From Euglena gracilis (lineage: Eukaryota; Euglenida; Euglenophyceae; Euglenales), in the NCBI GenBank assembly GCA_039621445.1, contig CP154957.1, positions 28,008,541-28,072,540 of the forward strand: a stretch of DNA of 64,000 bases, read 5' to 3'. Positions 10,031 to 20,600 of the stretch are shown one piece after another. Position numbers and translations under genes: made by a program. Position 1 is the first letter of the stretch; every line of letters begins with the position of its first letter. The notes beneath the pieces were generated by a model. The model had not been told where the DNA came from. It made no database searches and saw nothing but the letters and a program-made list of their open reading frames with translations.

Positions 10031-12527
10031 GACTGTGGTGGTGGCGGAGCACCCCTACGTCCCTGGCCCTGATTCTGATTTTGTTTGTGTGATTGTTATT
10101 TGTGTCTTCGCAGGTTCAACTTCAATTTCAAATTCAGATTTCAAACCCCTGCAACCGCCCCTTGGCTACGGGCGTGGGGCCGGTGGCCCCAGGAGCCGGG
10201 GGCCTGGTGGCCCTCTCAAAGGGACAGGACGCCCGGGCGGGGCGAGGAGGCCACACAACTGCACGGGGGGGGGGCTCCCATCCCCAAGGGCCCCTGGGGG
10301 GCCCACATTCTCCCCCCCCCCAGGGCTGGCCTCGCCCAACACCCGCGGCCACAGAGCGCCCGCCCAGGGCGAGTGCCCCCCGGCGCCCACTCGCCGCACG
10401 TGCTCAACACCACACGGTGCGGCACCCGGGCGCCGAGGGGGCCCACGAGGCCGCTAGGACCCAAGGGGGGGCCTCGAGCCCCTGCATTCTTTCAGTTCTG
10501 CCCTTCACATCACCGGTTTGATTTCTTTTTCGATTTCAGTTTTGAATTTTGGAGGGCTGACGGCGGACACCCCTCCTCGGCCCACCATGCCGGGGGGGGG
10601 GGCACCTACCATTTTAACCAATTTTTGATGGTTGGCCACACACCTCTTCGGCCCACCGTGCCGAGGGAGGGGGGGGGGCGCCTGCCAATTCTTCCCGATT
10701 TTTGACGGTTGGCTGCCCCCCTCATCGGCCAACCGTGCCGACGGAAAGGGGGGGGGGCGCCTGGGCGCCTGCCGATTTTTTTTGCTGTCGTCCACACCCC
10801 TCCTCGGCCCACCAGGTCGGGGGGGGGGGGGGGCGCCTGCCGATTTTCCACCTTTTTAAAAAAAAAACACCCCGTCGACCAATTTTTGAAGTTAACCACG
10901 CCAGGGGGGGGGCAAGCGCCAACCCCCCTCCACACCGGAGGGAGCGGGGGGGGGGCAGCCCCCAGCCCCCACTCTCAAGAGGACGGGCCACGGCCAAGGC
11001 GGCCCAGCCCACAACGCGGGGGGGGGGGGGCAGCCACGACCCCCTCCACGGGGGGGGGGGGCAGCCCCCTCCTCCAAGGAACGGGCCCCACCCAAGGCGC
11101 CTGCCCGGCGCCCCCTCCAGCACGCACCCCTGCCAAGCCCCCGGGGGCCTTTTGCCCCGGGATACCGGGCAAGACGGGGCGGCCCTGCTGGGTTGGTCAA
11201 ATGTTTCCTTCTCAACATGCAGGAGCTTTCCACCCCGGGCCAAGCGGGGCCTGGGGGGGGAATCACAATTACACATTGGCATCGACTGTTTCGGGGGGGG
11301 GGCAGTCCGCCCCTACCCATGGGCCAAGAAGGCTCACGGGACCGGAGGGAGAGCGGAGGGGCCCCAAGCGGTGCCTCCCCGGGTCACGAGCCCGGAGGCG
11401 CCCGTCCCCCTTCTCGCCCCTCCCCTGTACCCCCTCCCCGACAGCACGCGCCACACACGGCACGTGGCGCCACCGCTTGTGCGTTTCAACAAGAAAAAAA
11501 TACAATTTGTTCGGAGGCCGGAAAGCAAAAAGGGGGAGGGGGGCGGCACCTCGGACCGGCGAAGGAGTCGAATTTAAATTGCACGGCAATTTTTTTGAGG
11601 AGGGGAGTGTGCGCGGTCCGAGGGTGCCCGCCCCGAGGGGGGGTCCCAAGGGGGCCCAAAGGGGCCACGAAGGGCCGCGAGGGGGGCTCCAAGGCCCCCA
11701 AGGGCCTTTTGAGGCCCCACTGGCCCCCAAGGGGGCCCCACAGCCCATTTTGACCAAGCCAAGGGAAGGTGAAGGAGGGGGCAGTTTGAGGGGGCCAACA
11801 GGCAACCCCCAAGGGGATGCGCAAGCCCTGCTGGGCTTTGCGCAAGCATGCGCACCCCCTTGGTGGGCGCTTTGGATGGCGCAATTCATTAAGAATTGCG
11901 CAAAGTATACCAAGTAGCCCCCCCAGCTGTAGCCCCCCTCCAATTGTATATTTTCTGTTCACAAGGCTCTGTTCACACTCTGTTTTGTCTGACATTTGGC
12001 GTCAATTGTGTTGCATTGCAATTCAAAGTTCAAATCAAGGAAGTCCAAATACAAGTTCAAGTCATTGATTATTGTTGGTTATTCATCCAAGATCAATTGA
12101 TTGGACCTCAAAAGTATGTCATTTTCAACATCACCATCCTCAACAACACCCACCCCTACCCCATTTTTCCTCCAAGGGGAAAACCCCCACCAGGTGGGCC
12201 CGAGGGGCTCAAATTTTAACGATCCTACGCGGGTTGCGCCACCAGGGGTCCCTTCACAGGGACCTCAGGGGGGGCAACCCCTACACCCCAAGCTGTAGCC
12301 CCCCTCCAATTGTACATTTTCTGTTCACAGGGCTCTGTTCACACTCTGTCATTTGTGTTCACCAATTGTTTGCTTGCAAGTCAATTCAAGGACAAATCAA
12401 GGAATTACAAATTACAAATTTCAAGTTCAAGTCTCATTGATCAAGAATTCAAGTTCATTTGTTGAAGCAAAAGTATGTCGTTTTCAACATCTCCATCCGC
12501 ACCAACACCAACCCCTGCCCCACTTTT
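10031..12527 (+). repeat. LTR shared by copies A and B, left part
   Basis: Matches the 3' LTR of copy B (about 45362-48261). I place the start at TGTGGTGG (10031) because the LTR ends in ACA and a purine tract precedes it, but the start may be up to 40 nt further left. The LTR is unusually long (about 2.5 kb net) and consists of C/G homopolymer-rich sequence up to about 11580, with repeated CTCGGCCCACC.. units at 10560-10880, then a more balanced part. ORFs here are frames through simple sequence, not genes. It is interrupted at 12527/12528 by DIRS1 and continues at 17293. Confidence 0.8.
11927..12527 (+). repeat. tandem duplication of about 365 bp inside the LTR
   Basis: The block beginning with AGCTGTAGCCCCCCTCCAAT at about 11927 is repeated from about 12292. 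Each copy has the stretch TGTTCACAGGGCTCTGTTCA (with small changes), an AATTCAAGT-rich middle and a TCCAAGGGGAAAACCCCCAC end. The second unit is cut by DIRS1 and finishes at 17412. The same two-unit structure is present in B's 3' LTR (about 47543-48261), so the duplication predates the array. Confidence 0.8.
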
Positions 12528-12683
12528 TCGTACTCCCTCGAGGCAGACCGAGAAGGGAGGAAGGGACACCGAGGGCGAAGCACAAAGACATTGTGAGGCC
12601 ATGCCTTGCTCGCCGGCGGTTTGTTGTGATTGTTTTGGTGCGCTGGGTTAGGAGGTCCCGCTTAGTGCCGCCTCGCCGGAGTT
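12528..12683 (-). repeat. DIRS1 left terminus and inverted terminal repeat
   Basis: 12589-12683 is the reverse complement of 17172-17268 apart from a small indel (GCC-GCCTCG against an A-run). The outer 12528-12596 is not in the other ITR but is complementary to 12828-12896 of the internal complementary region. Confidence 0.9.
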
Positions 12684-12827
12684 AGCTGCATTGTCTCCGA
12701 CGTGGCGACCGTGGCGCTGTTTCTTTGCCTGGGGGGGTCCCCCCCCACCTTCCCCCCCCCCTGGCCCCCATCTTCTGATCGAGGGCGTTTGAAGACAAAT
12801 TTTCTTATATGGGTGGGGGGGTCGGGC

Positions 12828-12932
12828 TCACAATGTCTTTGTGCTTCGCCCTCGGTGTCCCTTCCTCCCTTCTCGGTCTGCCTCGAGGGAGTACGAGACA
12901 CCTCGGGCTCCGCACTTTGCCATTGTGAGGCC
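12828..12932 (-). repeat. DIRS1 internal complementary region (ICR)
   Basis: 12828-12896 is the reverse complement of the left end (12528-12596) and 12897-12932 is the reverse complement of the right end (17257-17292). The two are fused base to base, so the ICR is complementary to the two joined termini, exactly the structure used in DIRS models to template the circular form. Confidence 0.92.
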
Positions 12933-14127
12933 AGATTGTGCACTGAAAAAAGGGGGGCCAGGGCATCCTCCAAAGAACCTTGGGCACCAAGTCTTTGATA
13001 ATGGGCTGTGAAAGCCTCTACCCCCTTCCATTGACCAATTTCACAAACTTCTTGGGCAGAAAGGCCCAATTTTTTTAGCAAACCAACCCCTGCCCCTCTG
13101 GTGGAGTGGGGTCCCCAAACCTGGGGGGGTACCCCCTGTTTGGCAAAAAGTCTTTGGTGATAGAAGCAATGGTATCTGCCTTAATGGCTTTGTAGGGGGG
13201 TTTTAACGTAATTAAAAGGGGGCCCCCAGGTTTCATAAAGAAACGTGTTGCTGCCACATAAGACAACATTAAATGAAAGGGACTGATTTGGGGGCACTGG
13301 GGAATGGAGACAACTCGCTCCCACTTGTGGAGTTTTTGACCTTTACGTTTAATTTTGGTGTAGGGTGCCCCCCCCAACACACTGGTGGTTCTTTGGACCT
13401 GTGCCAAATCAGAACTTCTGTATAAACAGAGGATTCGTGAACAGAAAATGAGTTGTGTACGCAATGTACATATATCAGAGGGCAGGGGGGACTGTGCCAG
13501 CCCCAGGAGGATTGGGAGGGGATCCCAGAATGCACCATATTTCTCCAGGTTTTGGTTCCAAAGCCTTTTGTAAGGTGCCAACATGGCATGGAACCTCAGG
13601 CCCCCAAAGCCAGGGATCAATAGCATAGCACTGTATGCATTGCGTGCTTGGGCCTTTGAAAATTGGAACAGTTGAATTAAAGCGTCAACCACTTGGTCAG
13701 TGGTGGCTTCAGGGGGGGGTACCCCCATTTTTTCCAGAATCACCCATAAAAGCGTAAAGGCACTTTGGTACCTTTTCAAACTGGGGTTTCTTCCCAGGAA
13801 ATCTGTAATGGTTGAATTTTGTATTTGTTTCCCCTCCAAAATTTGCCTGAGCAAATCATGCAAAGGAGGGGCCACCTGGGGGGTGGCATTTTTTCCCCCC
13901 TGCAATTGGTGAACATACCCATGTAGGGGGTGATTTTCAGGCAGGGGGTTCCTGGAACTTTCATTTTTATTAACTGGGGCCACCATGTGGCTGAATCCCA
14001 GTAGGGGGTGACCATCAAAACTTTGGCCTGTGGAAACATTTTTAATCTGGGGAGAAATTTTTGGATTACAGACCAGGGGGGTTTGCATAAAGATCCCCCA
14101 TGTTGTCCAGTGGACATTGTAATGCAT
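12933..14127 (-). pseudogene. DIRS1 tyrosine recombinase (ORF3), frameshifted near the active site
   Basis: The main open part (13075-14127) encodes the core-binding region (QSAFTLLWVIL, ALIQLFQFSKAQARNAYSAML) and the first catalytic Arg in CLYRSSDLAQVQRT. A G-run near 13090-13130 then shifts the frame. The last part is read from about 13081 down: LLKKLGLSAQEVCEIGQWKG followed by the presumed nucleophile Tyr in FTAHYQRLG. The H-x-x-R motif (HSTR in DIRS4) lies across the shift. The ORF overlaps the end of the RT ORF, as is usual in DIRS elements. Confidence 0.88.
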
Positions 14128-15545
14128 CTACTGCTGTGGCTCCCCAGTGGGGCCACCTGGCCACAAATTGTGGCAGTTTTTTGTTGCCTGGTGAGGCAAA
14201 AAGGTCTGTTTTTAGGCTGATGTAATTTTTGAACTGCTGCCTCAGCCACTGAAAAAGTTGGGGGTCCAGTGAGTAATCCCCCCTGTCCATTTCCCACCTG
14301 CTTATGGGGTCTGCCAGGCAGTCTTTGGAGGGGACCCACTTTACTTGCAGGTTTATGTTGTGTTCCATGCACCATTTGAAAAAGGGTCTTAGCATGGAAT
14401 TGAAAGGGTCCTTTCTGCCCCCCCTTTTGTTAAGTAATAGTAAATTACTTGATTGTCCACGGATAGGGACACAGTTTCCCCTGGCTGGCTGAGGCTTTGT
14501 ACTGTGCTTATTGCTGCACTTAATTCTTTGACATTTATGTGCAAAATGGAGTTTTCCCTCCAAAATTCTTGCACAATTTTGCCTGTTCGAATGTCCAGCC
14601 CCCCCCAGGCATGGGTACTGCTGTCTGAGTGCAACTGCCTGGTTGCATTTTGGGGGAAGGGTCTGCCCCCCCAGGTGTCCAGCAGAATTTTTATTTCCTT
14701 TAATTGGTCCTTTATTCTTTGGGAAATGGGATGTTTTGAGTCCCAGGGGGCTGTGGAATTTTCCACCAAAAAACTTGCCAGGGCATCCGTAAAGGCCCTT
14801 AGAAAGGGCAGGGCCATTAGATTGCATCTGATTTGGCCCAAAATGGCAGCCAGTTGCCTTTTTGACATGTAATCTTTTTTCACCATTTTTCCCAGCTCCT
14901 TTTTTACTGTTTTTATTTTCTGGGGGGGCACCTGTAATTTTCCCTCTTGGAAGTTTAGCTGAAATCCAAGATGATTGACGATTTGGGTGGGCTGCAGGGT
15001 GGACTTTTTCACATTGATTTTGAATCCTGATTTGATTAAATCCCTGACCACTGTGTTCAGGTGATTTTGTAAGATGATTTGTGTTGGGGCCACCAGTAAA
15101 ATGTCGTCCAGGTAAATAAATACCTGGATGCCCCTTTTCCTCCACAGTTTTTCGAATGTCTTCATTACTGACATGAAAATTTGGGGCATTACATTCAGGC
15201 CAAAACAGCCTGCCTGGAATTCCCAGGTCTGCCCCCCACCTGATGCCTTAAAAATGGCCTTAGGCCTGGACTTACTGGAATATGAAAATAGGCATCCTTC
15301 AGGTCTATTTTTGCTGCCCAGTGGCCTTTTTCCAAAACTGGAAAAATGTGCTGGATGTGATCCAGCTTGAAAGGTTTCACTTGGAACCTTTGATTTATTT
15401 CCCTGCAATCGCTTATTAATCTCCATTTTGTCTGCCCCCCTTCTGGTTTTGAAATCAGAAACCAGGGGATCAGGTGCTGGGTGGTTCAATCCCTCACCCT
15501 CTTTATGGATCCAGATTTTTCGTAATCCAGCAGTATTTTTTCTGC
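13776..15545 (-). pseudogene. DIRS1 ORF2: reverse transcriptase, RNase H and Dam-like domain (frameshifted)
   Basis: RT is recognised by the CFGLNVMPQIFMSVM block and the catalytic YLDD in QVFIYLDDILLVAPT, then LGFQLNF and a YMSKRQLAAILGQI connection. RNase H follows: LHSDSSTHAWGGLD, HINVKELSAAI, LSVDNQVIYYYL. The Dam-like domain has KTDLFASPGNKKLPQF, NALQ/DALQ and YANPP, then VLMVTPYWDSATWWPQL. RT residues upstream of about 15230 are in a different frame because bases are missing near 15235-15260. In DIRS1 the RNase H and Dam-like parts are in separate frames (break near 14410). Confidence 0.9.
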
Positions 15546-15556
15546 TTGGGGTAAGT

Positions 15557-17008
15557 TCAAATTTGCCCTGATTTTTGGGTGGGTGGACAATTTTGGTGGG
15601 CTGACCCAGGGGGGTTGAATGCCATCCCTGATGAGTTGACATGTTGTTGGGGGGGGCATTTTTTGCCCACCATTTCAAGCTTTTTTGCAGCCTTTGATGG
15701 AGGGGGGTGTCTCCCCATTTTTCTTCCATGGAATTTATTTCCTGAATAAGATGATTTTGGGGGGGCTGGGCTGGAGATGTTGGACATTTTAGGCTTTTTT
15801 GCAACCTTTGATGGAGGGGGGTGTCTCCCCATATTTCCTCCATTGAATTTATTTTCTGGGTAAGATGATTCTGGGGGGGCTGGGCTGGGGGTGTTGGACA
15901 TTGCACCCCTAGGTCCCCTAGGGCTTGGGCCCTTGTAAAAGGAAATTTTTTCTGGGGGGATGTGCATGCACTCTCTCCCTCTCTGCTCACCTCTCTGGAT
16001 GATCTTGTTGTTGGAAGACATACCATAGGGCTTAATGCCCCTGTTTGGCCTATCTGGTCTTCTCCATGTTGATGTGGTTGGTTGACATACCATAGGGGGG
16101 CCTCTGTGGGTCCCCCCCTTGATTGATTGATCGGGAATTGATAAATAAATGTGGGAGGGGTTTCTGCCCCTCTCTCCAAAAGGGCCACTGTGGGTCCCTT
16201 TTCCTCCTGGGGCTGGGTCATTGAAAGGGCCACTGTGGGTCCCTTTATCCCCCATTGTTGGCAGAGGGCCACTGTGGGTCCCTCGGGGGATTTCTCCAGC
16301 AGCATCCTTAGCTTCTTGGTGGCCACTGTGGGTCCACCCTGCTGGTTCCTTAGCTTCTTGGTGGCCACTGTGGGTCCACCCTGCTGGTCTCCAAGGTTTC
16401 CATGTATAAATTTTTTTCCATAATCCATCTTGTGGTCTTCCAGGCCTTGATTTCTTCTTGGCCTCCAGCCCCATTGGAAATCTGGGGGGGCTGCTGTGGC
16501 CCCCCCTTGTCCCCTTGAGAGGGGCTGTTGTGATAGATGAATTGGGGGGGTTGGACAGACCTTTTCTGCCCCTTCCTGAGGGGATTTCCTTGTGAAACTG
16601 GCCCCCATGGCCCCTGTGGTGTTGACCTCCTTGGCCTTGATTCCATCTCCCCATCTTCTGGCCAATTTGTGCCCAGGTTGCTGGGCACCTTTGGGGGAGA
16701 TGCCCCTGATGTGTGGGCTTTGATTGTCCAATTGTGAAGCATTTTGGGCCCCCATGGCCCAGTCTTTGCCCACCAAGGGCTGGGGCTGGCTTCTGTCTTC
16801 TGGGCCTCCTGGCCACAGTGGTCCAAGGACCGTGGCCGTCACTGGGGGTGGTTTTTGGCTGTGAAATTTCTGGGGTGGGGGGCTGGGTGGGAAGAACGGC
16901 CACGGTATGCCACGTGTTGACCGCATCTCCAAGGTCTCCAGCTGCTGCCTCTCCTCCAGGACGTCCGTGGCCATATAATTCCAATTTCTTCTCCACTGCA
17001 TTGCTCAT
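15557..17008 (-). CDS. DIRS1 ORF1, gag-like protein
   Basis: A 483-aa ORF starting MSNAVEKKLELYG; the same start is conserved in DIRS2 (51243). It is low in hydrophobic residues and rich in Gly, Pro, His, Lys and Arg, as expected of an RNA-binding gag-like protein. I see no zinc knuckle. A degenerate repeat of GTHSGP/GWTHSG units spans about 16170-16400 (unit GGGACCCACAGTGGCC.. in DNA). By position it is the ORF1 that precedes RT in DIRS elements. An alternative frame over the same DNA (to 17001) is also open and yields GPTVA repeats; conservation of the start favours the frame given here, at least for the N-terminus. Confidence 0.65.
   Translation of the reverse strand: MSNAVEKKLELYGHGRPGGEAAAGDLGDAVNTWHTVAVLPTQPPTPEISQPKTTPSDGHGPWTTVARRPRRQKPAPALGGQRLGHGGPKCFTIGQSKPTHQGHLPQRCPATWAQIGQKMGRWNQGQGGQHHRGHGGQFHKEIPSGRGRKGLSNPPNSSITTAPLKGTRGGHSSPPRFPMGLEAKKKSRPGRPQDGLWKKIYTWKPWRPAGWTHSGHQEAKEPAGWTHSGHQEAKDAAGEIPRGTHSGPLPTMGDKGTHSGPFNDPAPGGKGTHSGPFGERGRNPSHIYLSIPDQSIKGGTHRGPPMVCQPTTSTWRRPDRPNRGIKPYGMSSNNKIIQRGEQRGRECMHIPPEKISFYKGPSPRGPRGAMSNTPSPAPPESSYPENKFNGGNMGRHPPPSKVAKKPKMSNISSPAPPKSSYSGNKFHGRKMGRHPPPSKAAKKLEMVGKKCPPQQHVNSSGMAFNPPGSAHQNCPPTQKSGQI
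15677..15904 (-). repeat. 114-bp direct tandem duplication in DIRS1
   Basis: The segment starting AAGCTTTTTTGCAGCCTTTG at 15677 recurs at 15791 (AGGCTTTTTTGCAACCTTTG). It encodes a duplicated NSMEE.WGDTPLHQRLQKSLK block just upstream of RT. DIRS4 has a single copy, so the duplication is private to this copy or sublineage. Confidence 0.85.
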
Positions 17009-17171
17009 CGAAGTCGAAATTGAAATTTGACAATTGAATTCTCAATTGATTTTCGTCTGGTTCGTGTTCTTCTGGATATTGAATTGATATTGACTTCTTT
17101 TCTCAGTTCTTCCTCGTTCGTGAACTCTGTTCCTTTCTTCTGGGTGTCGAAGGGCAAGTTAAGAATCCGCC

Positions 17172-17292
17172 AACTCCGGCGAAAAAAGGCACTAAGCGGG
17201 ACCTCCTAACCCAGCGCACCAAAACAATCACAACAAACCGCCGGCGAGCAAGGCATGGCCTCACAATGGCAAAGTGCGGAGCCCGAGGTGTC
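17172..17292 (-). repeat. DIRS1 right terminus and inverted terminal repeat (5' end of the element)
   Basis: 17172-17268 pairs with 12589-12683; 17257-17292 is also complementary to the ICR (12897-12932). Between it and the ORF1 start (17008) lies about 160 nt of leader with no recognised signal. Confidence 0.9.
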
Positions 17293-17412
17293 CCTCCAAG
17301 GGGAAAACCCCCACCAGGTGGGCCCGACGGGCTCAAATTCAAAAGATCCTACGCGGGTTGCGCCACCAGGGGTCCCTTCGCAGGGACCTCAGGAGGGGCA
17401 ACCCTTACATGG
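17293..17412 (+). repeat. LTR shared by copies A and B, right part
   Basis: Continues the LTR interrupted by DIRS1: CCTCCAAGGGGAAAAC.. through ..GCAACCCTTACA. The corresponding uninterrupted junction is at about 48143 in B's 3' LTR. It is followed directly by the primer binding site of copy B. Confidence 0.9.
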
Positions 17413-17428
17413 TCGCAGAGGGGGGTTT
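17413..17428 (+). other. primer binding site of copy B
   Basis: TGGTCGCAGAG follows the LTR end with no gap. A TGG start fits pairing with the CCA end of a tRNA. The tRNA species is not identified. Confidence 0.7.
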
Positions 17429-17608
17429 GAGCCCTCTGGGCTCACACTATGTGAGCTTGGGGAACTCCCAGATTACCAAGAGGAGGACGACGACGAAGCA
17501 AGCCACAGCCATGACAGCCCCAGCCATTACGGCCAGGGTCAGCAGCTCCTGGCCATTGCCGGGCATGCCCAGCCGGACCCCCAGCAACCAGAACCATCTG
17601 GGTCCAGC

Positions 17609-20600
17609 ATGGCATTGCCCAGCAGCCTGGGACTGCTCACTGGCATGCCCAGCCTGGTCATGCCGGAGTTTGTGCATGACATGACCAGGCAGGTCATGTG
17701 GCAATTTGCAATGCGAGGGAAGGTCAAAGAACAAGAGGAAGAACCAGCAGAAGAAGAAGACGAAGAAGAATTTGCAAGCCATGCCCAGCCCCTTCTATTG
17801 GAGCCGGGGCCCTGGCAGAACCCTGGGGATGCCGGGCCGGCACATGCGCCGGTGGGCCATGTCGGGTCTGGGCATTTCCCAGCCGGACCCGACCATTGCT
17901 CGCTGGTGCATGCCGGGCCGGGGCATGATGGGCCCCAAGGACATGCCCCAGACGGAACCGCCCAATGGCAGCTGCAGGAGCTGCCCCCAGCAAGGGAAAT
18001 GGTGGAGGACGAGGACCAGACGGCCCAGGGGGGGTTGGTGCCAGAACAGAGCCCGAAGGGGAGGCACCCCCCGCACCCCCCCCAGAGGCTGTGGGAGGAG
18101 GCGGAGGCACAGGCCGCTGCCTCGGTGGTTCTGGGGCAGGAGATCCAGCGGTTGGACGGTTGGGTTGGCGACCTGCAAAGTCGGCTTGCTGAAGCGGGGG
18201 CCACCACAGCTGCTTCAGTTAGCCGCCTGGAGCAGTTGGTGTCCCTGCAGTTTCAGCGGGTCACTGAAAATTTTCAAGGAGTGGTGGAGCAAATGGAAAG
18301 AACCCAGGCTGGGCTAGCGTCCCAGCTTGCTGAAAACTTTCAGAAACTGCAAGAGAAACAGATGCAAAATTTTGCTGGGGGAGTGACAGCCCTCAGTGAG
18401 CTGGTGACCAACCAGCTGAGCGAAGGCCTCGGGACGGTGGCCCAACTAGCCCAGCGGGTCCAGGGGCTTGGGGCCATTGCCAGCCAGGGTCACCAGCCAG
18501 CTGAAGGGCAGGGGTTTAACGAGGCGATGGCTGGGCGGGTAAAAAATTTTGAGGAGCTGCTCATCACCTCCGTCCGGACAACGGAGGAGGTGATGAGGAG
18601 CCAGGAGCTGGCCAGCGGGCGGCAGCAGGCCCAGGCCGAGGCCCTGGACCAAAAATTAAACCAGCTGACGGGTGAACTCGGGGAGCTGCGAGAAAAAAAT
18701 GCAGGGATCGCCAAGGCCCTGCATAATTTTCGGGCCGAACTGGACGGCCAGGCCTCAACCATCGCCGAACAACAAGGGGCCATAAAGGAGGAGATAAGGG
18801 AGCTAAGGACCAAGGCTGAGGGGCAGGGCCATAGCCTGCAGGATCTGTGGGCCGAGGTCACCATCCACGGGCAGGTGATCCAGGCCCACAACGCCCTGCT
18901 GATGGAGGCGGACTCAAAGATAAGGGGGACACCAAAAGAAAATGCCGAACTAAAAAATCGGCTTTTTGTTTTGGAAAAGAAAAGCGAAAAATTTGAAATT
19001 TTTTGCCCCCCCCCATCCAGGAGCTACCGCAGCCACCCAGAGGAGTGGGGCCTGAGAGCGAAGACCCCCGAGGCCCCAAAGCCAGAGCGCCCCCAGCAAG
19101 CACAGGCCCTCAGAGACAGCCCAGGCTGGGGGCCCAGGGTGCAACTGGCTCGGGTGCCGCGGGGGGCAATATGCCTCCTGGCCCCCAGCACCAGCTGCCA
19201 GTTCATCCCAGCCACCAGTCGGGCAAGGGGCCTGTGGCCCCCCAGGGGCTCTCTGCTGGGCCCAGCAGCCGGGCAGCGAAGACAGCAGCCCAAACACCCG
19301 GGGAAGTGGTATCCCCGGGCCCAGCTTCTGTGACTGCAGTTTTTCCCAGTGGGTTTTCGGGTTCTGGCCCCCAGAGGGGCAGGGTCCTGTCTGCCGAAAC
19401 ATCTGTGGGTTTTTCCCCTGTTCCCAGTGACTTGTGATGCCGCTGTGGGGGGCCGGATTCTCAGTGTTTCACCAGTGACCGTTTTGCAAAACCCAGTTCT
19501 GCCTCAGCCGTTTTTCCTGGGTTCAGTGGGTTCAGTGGCCAGGACTCCCAGCGTTGTCCCTGGTTTTGTTTCCTCTGCAGGGGGGGATGCACCACCAGCC
19601 AGCGTGGGCCCTTCGACACCAAGGGGCAGCCAGCCCCAGGGTCCCATGGCTGCGGGGGGCAGCCTGCCCCAGGGCCCCATGGCTGCGGGGGGCAGCCAGC
19701 CTCAGGGTCCCATGGCTGCGGGGGGCAGTCTGGTCCAGGTCCCCGCTGCTGGAGGGACCCCAGCTGCCCAGACACCTGGCACGTTCGGGTTCCAGGGGGT
19801 GGATTGGGAGGAAGCGGAACGCCAGATTAAAGCTCACGGATTTTTTAATTTTTTGGCCAGTTTGGGAGCCCAGGAGCAGCCACAGTCTCGGCAAAATTCA
19901 CGAACGACGGGACAGTCCAGCACAACGAAACCACAGGCAGCAGGCACAGCAAATCTACAGGGCCAGGGCAGGGATCAACCTGGGGTGAAATCAGCCGAGC
20001 ACCAGTGGCCCCCCCAGCCCCGTGGGTTCCCCGCAGGAGGGGAGTTCACGGGGGCAATGGACCCTTTCGCCTGGGCCCCTGAGGCTGGGGCAGCATCGTG
20101 CAGCGCTGCCCCTCTGGCCTTCGGGTCCCAGGACACGGGAGCCTGGGTCCGGGGGGTCCAGGCAGCTCCAGTCCACGTGGCGCCAGCAGCCCCCAGCCCA
20201 GCAGCCAGCATGTTTTTGTGGCCGCTGGCGACACTCCTCACCAAAGACCTTGTAAAACCAGAGCTGAAAGGTGATTTTCATGATTGTTCAGTAAAATTTC
20301 AGCTCTACATGCAGCAGGTTTCCATGGGACAGCCAGTTGGGGAGGAATTTAAAATGCTTGTTCTGACCGGCTGCCTGGACCACAGCAGCCGGCTGGAACT
20401 CCAGCGGCGACAGGAGATGGGGGAACGGGTCAGGTTCCAAGATTTCTGGAACTGGCTGGCCCAGAAATACGGCGGTGACATCCAGGCCTCGCTGCATGAG
20501 CAGCTCAGGGCCCTCAGACCAGTCAACACGGGTAAGTTAACCCTCCCAGCGTGGCGTGAATATGAAAGCCAGTTTAAACTAATTTTCTGCCGGATGGAAA

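Larger units (their letters stand above)
12528..17292 (-). mobile_element. DIRS-type retrotransposon DIRS1, full length with both termini
   Basis: A 4765-bp insertion in the shared LTR. The empty site is visible in B's 3' LTR near 48140, so the ends are exact: left TCGTACTCCC (12528) and right GAGGTGTC (17292), with no target duplication. It has inverted termini (12589-12683 against 17172-17268), an internal complementary region (12828-12932), a gag-like ORF1, an RT-RNaseH-Dam-like ORF and an overlapping tyrosine recombinase. DIRS elements replicate through a circular intermediate and integrate with a tyrosine recombinase rather than a DDE integrase (family knowledge). Frames carry several indels, so the copy is probably inactive. 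Confidence 0.93.

Noticed and set aside
10085-11917. Several overlapping plus-strand ORFs of 140-400 aa in the LTR
   Set aside because: They read through C/G homopolymers and repeat units, differ in frame between the two LTRs, and have simple-sequence composition.
19376-19614. Intron in gag of copy B
   Set aside because: There are acceptor-like CAG sites but no convincing donor at the left edge, and copy A lacks the segment altogether, so a deletion or insertion is as likely.
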